A DNA stretch of 64,000 nt from positions 623,259-687,258 of the forward strand of contig NZ_RCDB01000003.1 in assembly GCF_003651225.1 (NCBI RefSeq), read 5' to 3'. Made by a program: the position numbers and the translations under genes. The notes under the pieces were generated by a model. The model was not told the DNA's origin. It ran no database searches and saw nothing but the letters and a program-made list of their open reading frames with translations. Positions 56,057-63,548 of this stretch are shown in pieces. The DNA is from Microbacterium telephonicum. GTDB lineage: Bacteria > Actinomycetota > Actinomycetes > Actinomycetales > Microbacteriaceae. The first letter of the stretch is position 1, and the number at the start of each line of letters is the position of its first letter.

Positions 56057-56362
56057 ATGAACAGGAAGTACTCGCCGGAGATGCGTGAGCGGGCTTTGCG
56101 GATGCTCGCGGAGACGCGGCCGTCGCACCCGAACATGATGAGCGCGGTCCGTCACGTGGCCGGGCTGCTGGGGATGAGCCCGGAGACGCTGCGGTTGTGG
56201 CAGCGCCGTTACGAGGTCGACGCTGGCGTGACGCCGGGGCTGACGAGCGATGCGGCGGCGGAGATCAAGCGGTTACAGAAGGAGAACGCCGAGCTGCGCA
56301 AGGCGAATGAGATCCTCAAGGCTGCGAGCGTGTTTTTCGCGAAGGAGCTCGACCGCCCCTGA
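56057..56362 (+). CDS. IS3-family transposase OrfA
   Basis: 101 residues: MNRKYSPEMRERALRMLAE, then the helix-turn-helix MSPETLRLWQRRYEVD and a leucine-zipper-type coil EIKRLQKENAELRKANEILKAAS. It binds the inverted repeats. orfB lies in the -1 frame, and TTTTTC near the end of orfA could be a slippery site for the OrfAB fusion. Confidence 0.93.
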   Translation: MNRKYSPEMRERALRMLAETRPSHPNMMSAVRHVAGLLGMSPETLRLWQRRYEVDAGVTPGLTSDAAAEIKRLQKENAELRKANEILKAASVFFAKELDRP

Positions 56363-56979
56363 CCGAGATGATCCGGTTCATCAGCGAACACCGGGATCGT
56401 TTCGGGGTCGAGCTCATCTGTCGAGTCCTCCGACCGGCAGTTCAGGGGTTCCTCACCGCGCGCGGCTACCGCGCCGCCGTCGGCCGTGCGCCCTCGGCGC
56501 GGCAGCTGAAGGACGAACTCCTCGCGCCCGAGGTCGCCAGGTTGCATGCGGAGAACTACGGCGTCTACGGGCGCCGGAAGATGCATGCGCTCATGCGCCG
56601 GCAAGGGTGGGACATCGGCCGCGACCAGACCGAGCGCCTCATGCGCCTCGCCGGGGTTCGGGGCGTGAAGAAGTCGAAGCGAGTGTTCACGACCCGCGCC
56701 GACAAGACGGCGGCGCTGCCGAGTGATCTCGTGAACCGCCGTTTCAAGGCGCCCGCGCCAAGGCGGCTCTGGGTCAGCGACGTGACCTACGTCGCGACCT
56801 GGTCCGGTTTCGCTTACGTCGCGTTCGTCACCGACGTCTACTCGAGACGCATCGTCGGATGGAACGTCGCATCGACGCTGCGCGCCGAGATCCTGCCCCT
56901 GCAGGCGCTCGACATGGCCGCTTGGGGCGCCGGCGGCGACCTCACCGGCCTGACGCATCACTCGGACCACGGTTCGAAC

Positions 56980-58474
56980 GGCGGATTCAACTGGTTGTCG
57001 CAACACCTCGATCGAGAGGTGTTCAGCGATGGTGACGGCGGATTGGAGCAAGAAGACCAGCGAAGTGCCCGTGAGTGCGCGTCGGCAGTGGCGTGCGGAT
57101 CGGGCGTTGCGTCCGCCGATGCGCTCGCCCGGGCGGCCTGAGCCTTCGCGGGAGGTGCAACGGCAGTTCTGGCGTCTGATCGCGACGGGTATCACCTCCG
57201 CCGAAGCGGCGCTGATGGTGGGCGTGTCTGTGCCGGTCGGGACCCGCTGGTTTCGTCACGCTGGCGGCATGCCGCCGATCAGCCTCGCCCCGCCCACGGG
57301 TCGCTATCTGTCCTTCGAGGAACGCGAGGAGATCGCGCTTCTCCGCGCCAAACAGGTCGGCGTGCGTGAGATCGCCCGCAGGATTGGCCGCGACCCGGGA
57401 ACGATCTCCCGCGAGCTGCGCCGCAATGCCGCCACGCGCAGCGGCAAGCAGGAATACCGGGCGCTGGTGGCGCAGTGGAAGGCGCAGCAGGCGGCGAAGC
57501 GGCCGAAGAAGGCGAGGTTGGTGACCAACGCTAGGCTGCGCGAGTACGTCCAGGACCGTCTCGCCGGCAACGTCCGCCGATCCGATGGCAGCGTGGTCGT
57601 CGGGCCTGAGCCGCTGGCATGGAAGGGGCGGAACAAGCCGCATCGGCAGGACCGGCGGTGGGCGATCGCGTGGAGCCCGGAGCAGATCTCACACCGCCTG
57701 AAGGTCGACTTCCCGGATGATGAGTCCATGCGCATCAGCCACGAGGCGATCTACCAGTCGCTGTTCATCCAGGGCCGTGGCGCGCTTAAACGCGAACTCG
57801 TCACCTGCCTGCGAACCGGTCGCGCACTCCGGCAGCCACGAGCTCGAGCGCAGAACCGTCCGCAAGGGCATGTCACCGCCGATGTCGTGTTCTCCGAACG
57901 TCCTGCGGAGGCGGCGGACCGCGCCGTTCCTGGGCACTGGGAGGGGGATCTGATCATCGGCACGGGCCGATCGGCGATCGGCACTGTCGTCGAGCGCAAG
58001 AGCCGCTCGACTCTCCTGGTGCACCTGCCCCGCCTGGAGGGCTGGGGCGAGAACCCATATGTGAAGAACGGTCCTGCTCTGGGAGGCTACGGCGCCGTCG
58101 CGATGAACGCTGCTCTCGTCGCGACCATGACGAAGCTTCCAGAACAGCTTCGCAAGACACTCACCTGGGATCGCGGCAAGGAACTCTCTGCGCATGCCCA
58201 GTTCGCGCTTGAGACGGGCACGAAGGTGTTCTTCGCCGACCCCCACTCGCCCTGGCAGCGGCCGACGAACGAGAACACAAACGGGTTGCTGCGTCAATAC
58301 TTCCCGAAGGGCACGGACCTCTCGCGGTGGTCAGCCGAGGACCTCGAAGCCGTCGCTCTCGCGCTCAACAACCGGCCACGGAAAAGCCTGGACTGGCGCA
58401 CTCCCGCGGAAGTCTTCGAGGAGCAGCTACGCTCGCTTCAACAACCCGGTGTTGCAACGACCGGTTGAGCCCAG
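56980..58474 (+). mobile_element. IS30-family insertion sequence
   Basis: About 1495 bases. Imperfect terminal inverted repeats lie at 56983-57007 and 58448-58472 (20 of 25 positions match). A GAAC target duplication occurs at 56976-56979 and 58475-58478. The insertion restores the host OrfB frame when excised, which fixes the boundaries. The clean duplication implies a recent event. Confidence 0.87.
57029..58468 (+). CDS. IS30-family transposase
   Basis: 479 residues, intact. The N-terminal HTH domain includes YLSFEEREEIALLRAKQVGVREIARRIGRDPGTISRELRRNA. The DDE domain carries GHWEGDLIIG, then TWDRGKELSAHAQF and SPWQRPTNENTNGLLRQYFPKGTDL, the standard IS30 D, D and E motifs. Starts ATG 57029 inside the element; the stop lies just before the right inverted repeat. 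Confidence 0.95.
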   Translation: MVTADWSKKTSEVPVSARRQWRADRALRPPMRSPGRPEPSREVQRQFWRLIATGITSAEAALMVGVSVPVGTRWFRHAGGMPPISLAPPTGRYLSFEEREEIALLRAKQVGVREIARRIGRDPGTISRELRRNAATRSGKQEYRALVAQWKAQQAAKRPKKARLVTNARLREYVQDRLAGNVRRSDGSVVVGPEPLAWKGRNKPHRQDRRWAIAWSPEQISHRLKVDFPDDESMRISHEAIYQSLFIQGRGALKRELVTCLRTGRALRQPRARAQNRPQGHVTADVVFSERPAEAADRAVPGHWEGDLIIGTGRSAIGTVVERKSRSTLLVHLPRLEGWGENPYVKNGPALGGYGAVAMNAALVATMTKLPEQLRKTLTWDRGKELSAHAQFALETGTKVFFADPHSPWQRPTNENTNGLLRQYFPKGTDLSRWSAEDLEAVALALNNRPRKSLDWRTPAEVFEEQLRSLQQPGVATTG

Positions 58475-58812
58475 GAACTACATGGCGATGGTCTACACCG
58501 ACCGCATCGTCGAACTCGGCGCCGTCCCCTCCACCGGGACCATCGGCGACAGCTACGACAACGCCCTCGCCGAGGCGATCAACAACCTCTACAAGACCGA
58601 ACTGATCCGTCAGCGCGGCCCCTGGAGGACGGTCGAGCAGGTCGAGCTCGCGACCCTCGAATACGTGTGGTGGTGGAACAACCAGCGCCTCCACGGCGAA
58701 CTCGACATTCGCACCCCACTCGAGGTCGAGCACGCGTACTACGCTGACCAAGAATCAGGCCAGCCGGCACCTGCCGGACAAGGCTCCCGATAGGAACGAA
58801 AGTCAGGCCGAT

Positions 58813-59025
58813 TCAGTTCGCCTTGTGCGCGGTCTTGATGTCGATGACCAGTTCTGCGTCTTGGACCGCTCTCGCGGACGGCTGCCGGGTCTTCGCGGCG
58901 TAGTAGGTGCTCGGGGCGATCTGCATCCCGCTCTCGCGCAGGACCTGGCAGATCGGCTCGACCCCGTACCTGTCGCGGTGCCCGTCGATGTACTCGACGA
59001 GCACCGCGGTCGGCACCTCGGCCAC
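58813..59025 (-). pseudogene. IS3-family OrfB, N-terminal fragment
   Basis: About 70 codons: MAEVPTAVLVEYIDGHRDRYGVEPICQVL, YYAAKTRQPSARA, ELVIDIKTAHKAN, then a stop provided by the TGA at the end of the neighbouring insertion sequence. The entire catalytic domain is missing. Confidence 0.88.
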
Positions 59026-59393
59026 TTCAGCTTGCGGTCGAGCTCCGCCGCCGCGAAAACGCTGACGCAGCCTTCAGGATCTCGTTCGCCCGGCGCAGGT
59101 CCCGAACCTCCCGCTCGAGGTCCGCGATCCGCTGCGCGTCCGCGGTAGTCGTCCCTGGCGCGGTCCCGCCGTCGATCTCGGCCTGCCGCACCCAAGTGCG
59201 CAACGCCTCGGGATGGATCCCGAGCTGGTCAGCGATCCGCTTGATCGCCCCGACTTTGCTCGCGGGGTCGCGGCGGGCGTCCAACGCCAACCGCGTCGCA
59301 CGCTCCCTCATCTCCTCGGTGTACTTTCGTGGTGCAGCCATAACTCTCATCCTTCACAGGTTTGAGAGCCTCCATCACACCCCGGGCGTTTCA
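58816..59393 (-). mobile_element. Remnant of a second IS3-family element
   Basis: Minus-strand orfA and the start of orfB are kept. The outer end at 59393 reads TGAAACGCCCGGGGTGTGAT on the minus strand, typical of actinobacterial IS3 ends. The other end is cut at 58815 by the IS3 insertion, and the rest of orfB and the second inverted repeat are missing. Confidence 0.8.
59027..59341 (-). CDS. IS3-family transposase OrfA (of the truncated element)
   Basis: About 104 residues from ATG 59341: MAAPRKYTEEMRERATRLALDA, the helix-turn-helix LGIHPEALRTWVRQAEID and the coiled coil RIADLEREVRDLRRANEILKAAS. Complete, but its partner orfB is truncated, so it is probably non-functional for transposition by itself. 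Confidence 0.9.
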   Translation of the reverse strand: MAAPRKYTEEMRERATRLALDARRDPASKVGAIKRIADQLGIHPEALRTWVRQAEIDGGTAPGTTTADAQRIADLEREVRDLRRANEILKAASAFSRRRSSTAS

Positions 59394-59442
59394 ATCCGTA
59401 TAAGGGTGTTCTGCCGATCGGCGAACCGGTCTACACGAGCGA

Positions 59443-60512
59443 TCAGGCGACGATCCTGGGGGCAACGGCCGCGGTGTCTCCAAGGCCCCTCTCGCGCCGT
59501 TCGATGCGGCGTTTGAGTTCGCGCATGGGTCGCTCGACGGCATACCAACTGACCGTCGCCGCCGCGATCGTCAAAGGCAGTGACAGCAGCGCACCAAAGG
59601 GAACTCCTGCGACTTCAAGCCACAGTGCGACGGGCAAGTTCCAGAGGTAGGCAGCGTATGAGATGGTCCCGAGCCACAGCATAGGGCGCATCATGCCATT
59701 GACTCTCTGCCACTGGCGCACGTAGTTCACAACGAGCACGGTCAGTACTGCGATCGCGGGGCCGCCGAGTAGGTAGGCCGCGATCGAGTCCTTGAAGTTG
59801 GGAATGAGGCTCATGGCAACGAGCGCGATGATCGCAGCAGGCGCGATCAAGCGACCACGTTTCGGGAGCCAGCTTGAGATGCGGTCCTGCGCAAAGTACG
59901 CGGCGGCTCCGATGAGAATCGTCACCGCCCACGAGGAGGGAAGGGTGTAGGCGTCGCCATAGTTCGGGGCGACGTATGCCAGCGAGGCGACGCAGACAGC
60001 CAGGATCGCTATCGCGGATCCTCCGATCACCCACCACAGCTTCCGCCATCGCAGTCCAAGCACCAGCACGATCGGCCATAAGAGATAGAACTGCTCCTCG
60101 GTGGCGAGTGTCCAGATGTGATTGATGGCGGGGCTACCGTGATCAAAGGGTAGATTGCCGGTATAGGGCCGGTATAGGTCAGTGCGACAAGCCATGTACG
60201 GAGTAGCTCTCCCCGATCCCCGAGCAAGTTTGTTGAGAGCGCGATGACGGTAATCCCGAGCAGCATCAACATCAAGGCGGGGATGAGGCGGAATGCCCTG
60301 TCACGATAGAACCGCCCGTAGCGAACGCGCCCGTATTGAGTGATCGAGCCGTGCAAAATGGCCGTGATCAGGTAGCCAGAAAGCGTGAAGAACACCACGA
60401 CCCCGACGATTCCGCCGCCGCCGAAGAGGCTCGGCCACGCGTGACGCAGCATGACGAGCAAAATGGCGAGGCCGCGCAGAGCGTCGAGCCCTTCGATTCG
60501 GTTACGTGCCAC
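59443..60512 (-). pseudogene. Acyltransferase-3 family membrane protein, frameshifted by an 11-bp duplication
   Basis: The N-terminal frame (from GTG 60512, with GGTGGAG upstream) reads VARNRIEGLDALRGLAILLVMLRHAWPSLF, FFTLSGYLIT and RFYRDRAFRLIPAL, the OafA-type start with its conserved His. After LVALTYTG the frame is lost. The second frame resumes with NLPFDHGSPAINHIWTLATEEQFYLLWP and continues through several helices to a stop at 59443. Removing one copy of an exact 11-base tandem repeat (60157-60178) restores a single 352-residue frame. It would acetylate a surface glycan. Confidence 0.88.
60157..60178. repeat. Exact 11-bp tandem duplication disrupting the acyltransferase
   Basis: GCCGGTATAGG occurs twice head to tail (60157-60167, 60168-60178). 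Deleting one copy joins TYTG to NLPFDHG in frame. Confidence 0.95.
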
Positions 60513-60632
60513 GCGCTCCACCCTTCTGCCCTCGCAACTGGTCACCCGGGCACCGTTGGAGTGTAGCGAGTCGGTGTCGCGGTGCTGATCGACTTCGCCA
60601 CGAATCAGGTCGGTCCCGTTATCATGATCGGC

Positions 60633-60851
60633 ATGGCTAAGCGCCCTCAGATTCCACCACTGCAGCTGAATAGGACGCCAGGGCTTCTCACCGCAAACTT
60701 GCGAATCAGCGAGGGTCTGTTTGCGCGGACGTTACTTGCTCCGCTCTCAGATCGCGACGGCAGGGGCGCGTACGAGACGGTGGGATTCCCGGCCGCGTCA
60801 ACGGTCTCTGCAGTGGGCATCTATCGGTCGTGGCCGTCGCACGATGCGTAG
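60633..60851 (+). CDS. Small hypothetical protein (doubtful)
   Basis: 72 residues from ATG 60633 (MAKRPQIPPLQLNRTP), with the longest form starting at 60582. It ends with a TAG at 60849-60851, overlapping the next ATG by eight bases, which would allow translational coupling. I do not recognise any family; it could be a chance frame or a fragment of a lost gene. The surrounding 60513-60843 shows no other gene. Confidence 0.25.
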   Translation: MAKRPQIPPLQLNRTPGLLTANLRISEGLFARTLLAPLSDRDGRGAYETVGFPAASTVSAVGIYRSWPSHDA

Positions 60852-62169
60852 CATCCTCCCCGCGGTGTTTGCGGTGGCAGCACTCCTCGGCAGCGTCATG
60901 GTCGCGGGTCCCACAATCACGATGGCTCTGGTCGTTGCGCTCTGGATGCTGGCCATCACGTGGCGAAAACCGCTTGTGTCCGCCTACTTGTGGTGGATCG
61001 CAGTGGCCGTCGTCCCGACTTGGATCGGATTCGGAGTCGCGAACTCGCAGTTCGTGTTTGGGTCAGCGCTCGCGCTCGTTCTGGTACCCGGCGTGATGGC
61101 CGCAAGCGGGACGCGCGTGAAGATTAATGCCTTGGATTGGGCCATGTTCGCCCTCGTCGCGCTCATGGTCTTCGCATTCCTGACAGGCGGATCGCGTGGA
61201 CTAGCGGCGGACTCCGTGTTCCAGTGGGCGCTGCCCTATGTACTTCTCCGCCTCATATCGTTGAGGGCTGCGCCTGAAGCTCTTGCTCGCATGATCCTCG
61301 GCGTCGGCCTCGCTTGCGCTGCGTGGGCGATCATCGAGTTCGTGTTCGGCTTGCACGTCTTCGAGACGCTGCAGTTGCCCGGCAGCCTACCCAATCTCCA
61401 GGCCGTTTGGCAGTCGATCCAAATGCGCGCCGGTGTCGCGCGGTCCGAAGCGTCATTCGGTACCTCTATTGCGTTGTCCGGGTTCTTGGCCATCGCTATC
61501 CCGTACTCCCTTCAACTGCGATTGCCGTGGCTCCTCCTCTCGCTCGCTGTGCTCGGCGGAGGGATGGTTTGCACGTTCGCGAGGACAGGAGCGTTAGCGG
61601 CTGCCGTGATCGTCGGGCTAACCCTCATCCTCCGCGCGCAGCGCTACCGTATTCCGCTCGCACTCGCCTTCATTTCCGCAGTGATTGCCGTCGGACCAGT
61701 AATCACCGGACAAAACGTCGACAGCGCGACAGCTAACGACTTCGCGAGCTCGAACGGTTACCGCGACTACGTCTTCTCGACAGCCGTTCCGCAATCTGCA
61801 TGGTTCGGACCTGCCAACCTCCAGTTCGGCGCGTACGTCAGCGTCGACAACGCCTACTTGCGGGTTGCGCTCGAGAGCGGGTTGGTGCCGGCGTTGGCGT
61901 TGCTTGCAGTATTCGGGATAGCGCTGCTTCAGTACCTTCGCCACCGGCAGGGCCCCGCCCTCGCGGCGAGCATCGCCATGGGCATGAGTCTGTATGTCGT
62001 CGCACTGATCACTCAGTGGCAGATGTTTATTTTCGCGGTGCTGGGAATCGCATCTACCGAGATTCAGCGAGCGCGAGAGGAGCGAACCGACACCCCTCAG
62101 ATTCGCCGAGAGATCGTTCGACCCCACTCGACTCGTCAGATACTCGCACCGCGCAAGACGAACTCGTAG
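60844..62169 (+). CDS. O-antigen ligase/polymerase-like membrane protein (Wzy-type, second copy)
   Basis: 441 residues from ATG 60844 (MRSILPAVFAVAALLGSVMVAGPTI). About eleven helices. An extracytoplasmic loop carries QMRAGVARSEASFGTSIALSGFLA (the usual arginine-rich R..S/A...G region), followed by FARTGALAAAVIVGL and a second loop ENG-like FASSNGYRDYVFS with GPANLQFGAYVSVDNAYLRVALESGL. It would polymerise cluster B units. Separated from the other cluster B genes by the insertion sequences and the broken acyltransferase. Confidence 0.82.
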   Translation: MRSILPAVFAVAALLGSVMVAGPTITMALVVALWMLAITWRKPLVSAYLWWIAVAVVPTWIGFGVANSQFVFGSALALVLVPGVMAASGTRVKINALDWAMFALVALMVFAFLTGGSRGLAADSVFQWALPYVLLRLISLRAAPEALARMILGVGLACAAWAIIEFVFGLHVFETLQLPGSLPNLQAVWQSIQMRAGVARSEASFGTSIALSGFLAIAIPYSLQLRLPWLLLSLAVLGGGMVCTFARTGALAAAVIVGLTLILRAQRYRIPLALAFISAVIAVGPVITGQNVDSATANDFASSNGYRDYVFSTAVPQSAWFGPANLQFGAYVSVDNAYLRVALESGLVPALALLAVFGIALLQYLRHRQGPALAASIAMGMSLYVVALITQWQMFIFAVLGIASTEIQRAREERTDTPQIRREIVRPHSTRQILAPRKTNS

Positions 62170-62641
62170 ACGAGGTCGGCCATGCACCGGCGCCTTGCGC
62201 GACAGGCGCACGTAACCGGTGACCACCGCAGCCCCGCTGACTGCGTGATGACGCGGCCGCCGAAGCTGGCGTTGAAGTCGGCGTACGCCACATTCGCTGA
62301 TTCCGCTGCTTGCTCCGCGAGCGCGTTCCGATTGTCGTTGCCCAAGAACACGTAGTCTGTCTCTCCGTTCTGCACGGCGGGGCACCCATGAGTAGAACGC
62401 ACGCGTCGCCCGCGACGGCGCTGTTCACGAGCGTCGCGATGTTGCTCGTGTACGTCGTGCGGTGTAGCGAGCGCGCGCGGACGACTGGTGACCCCATCCA
62501 GCAGCGACCGCGCATCCGCTGTCTCAACTTGCGCGTACCTTGCCTTCCGGCAAGTGAGGGCGGCGTCCTCGGAGGTGCCGCATCTCGTGGCTAGCAGTTC
62601 GCGGCCGCTGTGCCGTTGACGCTGCCCGTTCATTACCGAGC
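62136..62641 (-). pseudogene. Degenerate coding remnant, possibly an SGNH/GDSL-type hydrolase
   Basis: No intact gene spans this stretch. On the minus strand one frame reads YTSNIATLVNSAVAGDACVLLMGAP (about 62450-62373) and another continues CPAVQNGETDYVFLGNDNRN then ALAEQAAESANVAYADFNASFGGR (about 62386-62260). The join implies a frameshift. The pattern resembles the C-terminal part of SGNH hydrolases but without a catalytic motif, so the identity is tentative. The remnant overlaps the end of the polymerase gene. Confidence 0.3.
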
Positions 62642-62679
62642 AACATTCGGAAACGACCAAGAAATCTGCGGCTGAAAGA

Positions 62680-62699
62680 GTCCGGGTATCCCCCCGGAC
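62680..62699. other. Perfect 7-bp hairpin upstream of the cohesin gene
   Basis: GTCCGGG (62680-62686), loop TATCCC, then CCCGGAC (62693-62699). It stands about 70 bases before the ATG at 62769, in the untranslated leader or as a terminator of upstream transcription; there is no T-run. Confidence 0.45.
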
Positions 62700-62768
62700 G
62701 CGCCGATGCGACTCACGCACCACGGCGCGTCGGCTGTCCATTCCCCACCCGAAAGGAATGGCATCCGC

Positions 62769-63548
62769 ATGCCTGCACTCCGCACAGCGGCGAGCCCACG
62801 CCGGCTCGGCGGTCGATGGGCGGCCCTGGCCGCCGCGACCGTCGCGCTCTTCGGCGCCTCACTCGCCCTCGCCCCGGCCGCCGTCGCCGCCGGCGGCTCG
62901 ATCGGCGCCGTCACCGTCTCGGCGCCCGCCACGGCCGACGAAGGCGACACCGTCACCGTCACCATCCCGGTCGACGCCAGCACCGACCTGTACGCCTACG
63001 ACCTCGTCGTGACGTTCGACCCGGCCCTGCTCGACTTCGACGACGCCTCGGCCACCTTCCCGGCCGGCGGACACGACACCGTCACCGAGACCGCCGGCAG
63101 CGTGCAGCTCACCCACACGCGCCTCGGATCGTCGCCGGGACTCACGGGCGCGCAGACGCTCGCGACCTTCACGTTCACCGCCCTCGGCGGCGGCAGCGCG
63201 GCGATCCAGCTCGCCGGCGCCACGTTCGTCGACTCGACCGGCGGCACCATCGCCCTCCCCGCACCCGTCACCGCGACCGTGGCCGTCACCGCCGCGCCGA
63301 CCGCGCCGACCCCGGGCGCGACCGGCACGCCGTCGCCCACCGCCACGGCCTCCCCCACCGCCACGCCGGCACCGTCAGGCAGCGGGCCCGCAGCATCCGA
63401 CCCGCTCGTCGCGACCGGAGGCGACCCGACGGGCGTTCTCGTCGCCGGCTCCGTCGCCGCGGCACTGCTCGCCCTGGGCATCGTGCTCGTGATCCGTCGT
63501 CGCCGCGGTTTCAGAAGCAGCACCATCAGCCAGGAGGTCGTCCGATGA
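62769..63548 (+). CDS. Sortase-anchored cohesin-domain protein
   Basis: 259 residues from ATG 62769, with AAAGGA 11 bases upstream. A signal peptide ends near APAAVAAGG. A single cohesin-like domain (about residues 45-175) shows VSAPATADEGDTVTVTIPVD, LYAYDLVVTFDPALLDFDDA, TLATFTFTALGGGSAAIQL and GATFVDSTG, the jelly-roll pattern of type I cohesins. A Thr/Ala/Pro spacer follows. The sorting signal is PLVATGGDPTGVLVAGSVAA, a hydrophobic helix and IRRRRGF. Cohesins bind dockerins, and the next gene, overlapping by four bases, encodes one. The protein thus appears to be a wall-bound receptor. Confidence 0.87.
   Translation: MPALRTAASPRRLGGRWAALAAATVALFGASLALAPAAVAAGGSIGAVTVSAPATADEGDTVTVTIPVDASTDLYAYDLVVTFDPALLDFDDASATFPAGGHDTVTETAGSVQLTHTRLGSSPGLTGAQTLATFTFTALGGGSAAIQLAGATFVDSTGGTIALPAPVTATVAVTAAPTAPTPGATGTPSPTATASPTATPAPSGSGPAASDPLVATGGDPTGVLVAGSVAAALLALGIVLVIRRRRGFRSSTISQEVVR

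Larger units (their letters stand above)
56368..58793 (+). pseudogene. IS3-family transposase OrfB, interrupted by IS30
   Basis: The 5' part (56368-56979) encodes MIRFISEHRDRFGVELICRVL through the first catalytic aspartate (VSDVTYVATW) and the second, HHSDHGSN. The frame resumes at 58479 with YMAMVYTDRIVELGAVPSTG and reaches the catalytic glutamate region SYDNALAEAINNLYKTE. Joined across a 4-base duplication (GAAC) the two parts give ~308 residues. The inserted element separates the DDE residues, so this copy cannot make active transposase. Confidence 0.9.
56009..58815 (+). mobile_element. IS3-family insertion sequence, itself split by an IS30-family element
   Basis: Perfect 23-bp terminal inverted repeats, starting TGAATCGGCCTGAC at 56009-56031 with its complement at 58793-58815. 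Inside are orfA and an orfB interrupted at 56979/58475. No target duplication flanks it: left context ends AACGCG and right context begins GTTCGCC. The right side abuts a second, truncated IS3-type element, so a deletion or recombination has removed the original flank. Confidence 0.88.

Noticed and set aside
56250..56726. 158-codon frame overlapping the IS3 orfA/orfB junction
   Set aside because: Arg-rich out-of-frame shadow; the true orfA and orfB are recognised in the other two frames.
62310..62594. 94-codon plus-strand frame after the polymerase
   Set aside because: No start signal, no family resemblance, and the minus strand holds a more protein-like remnant.
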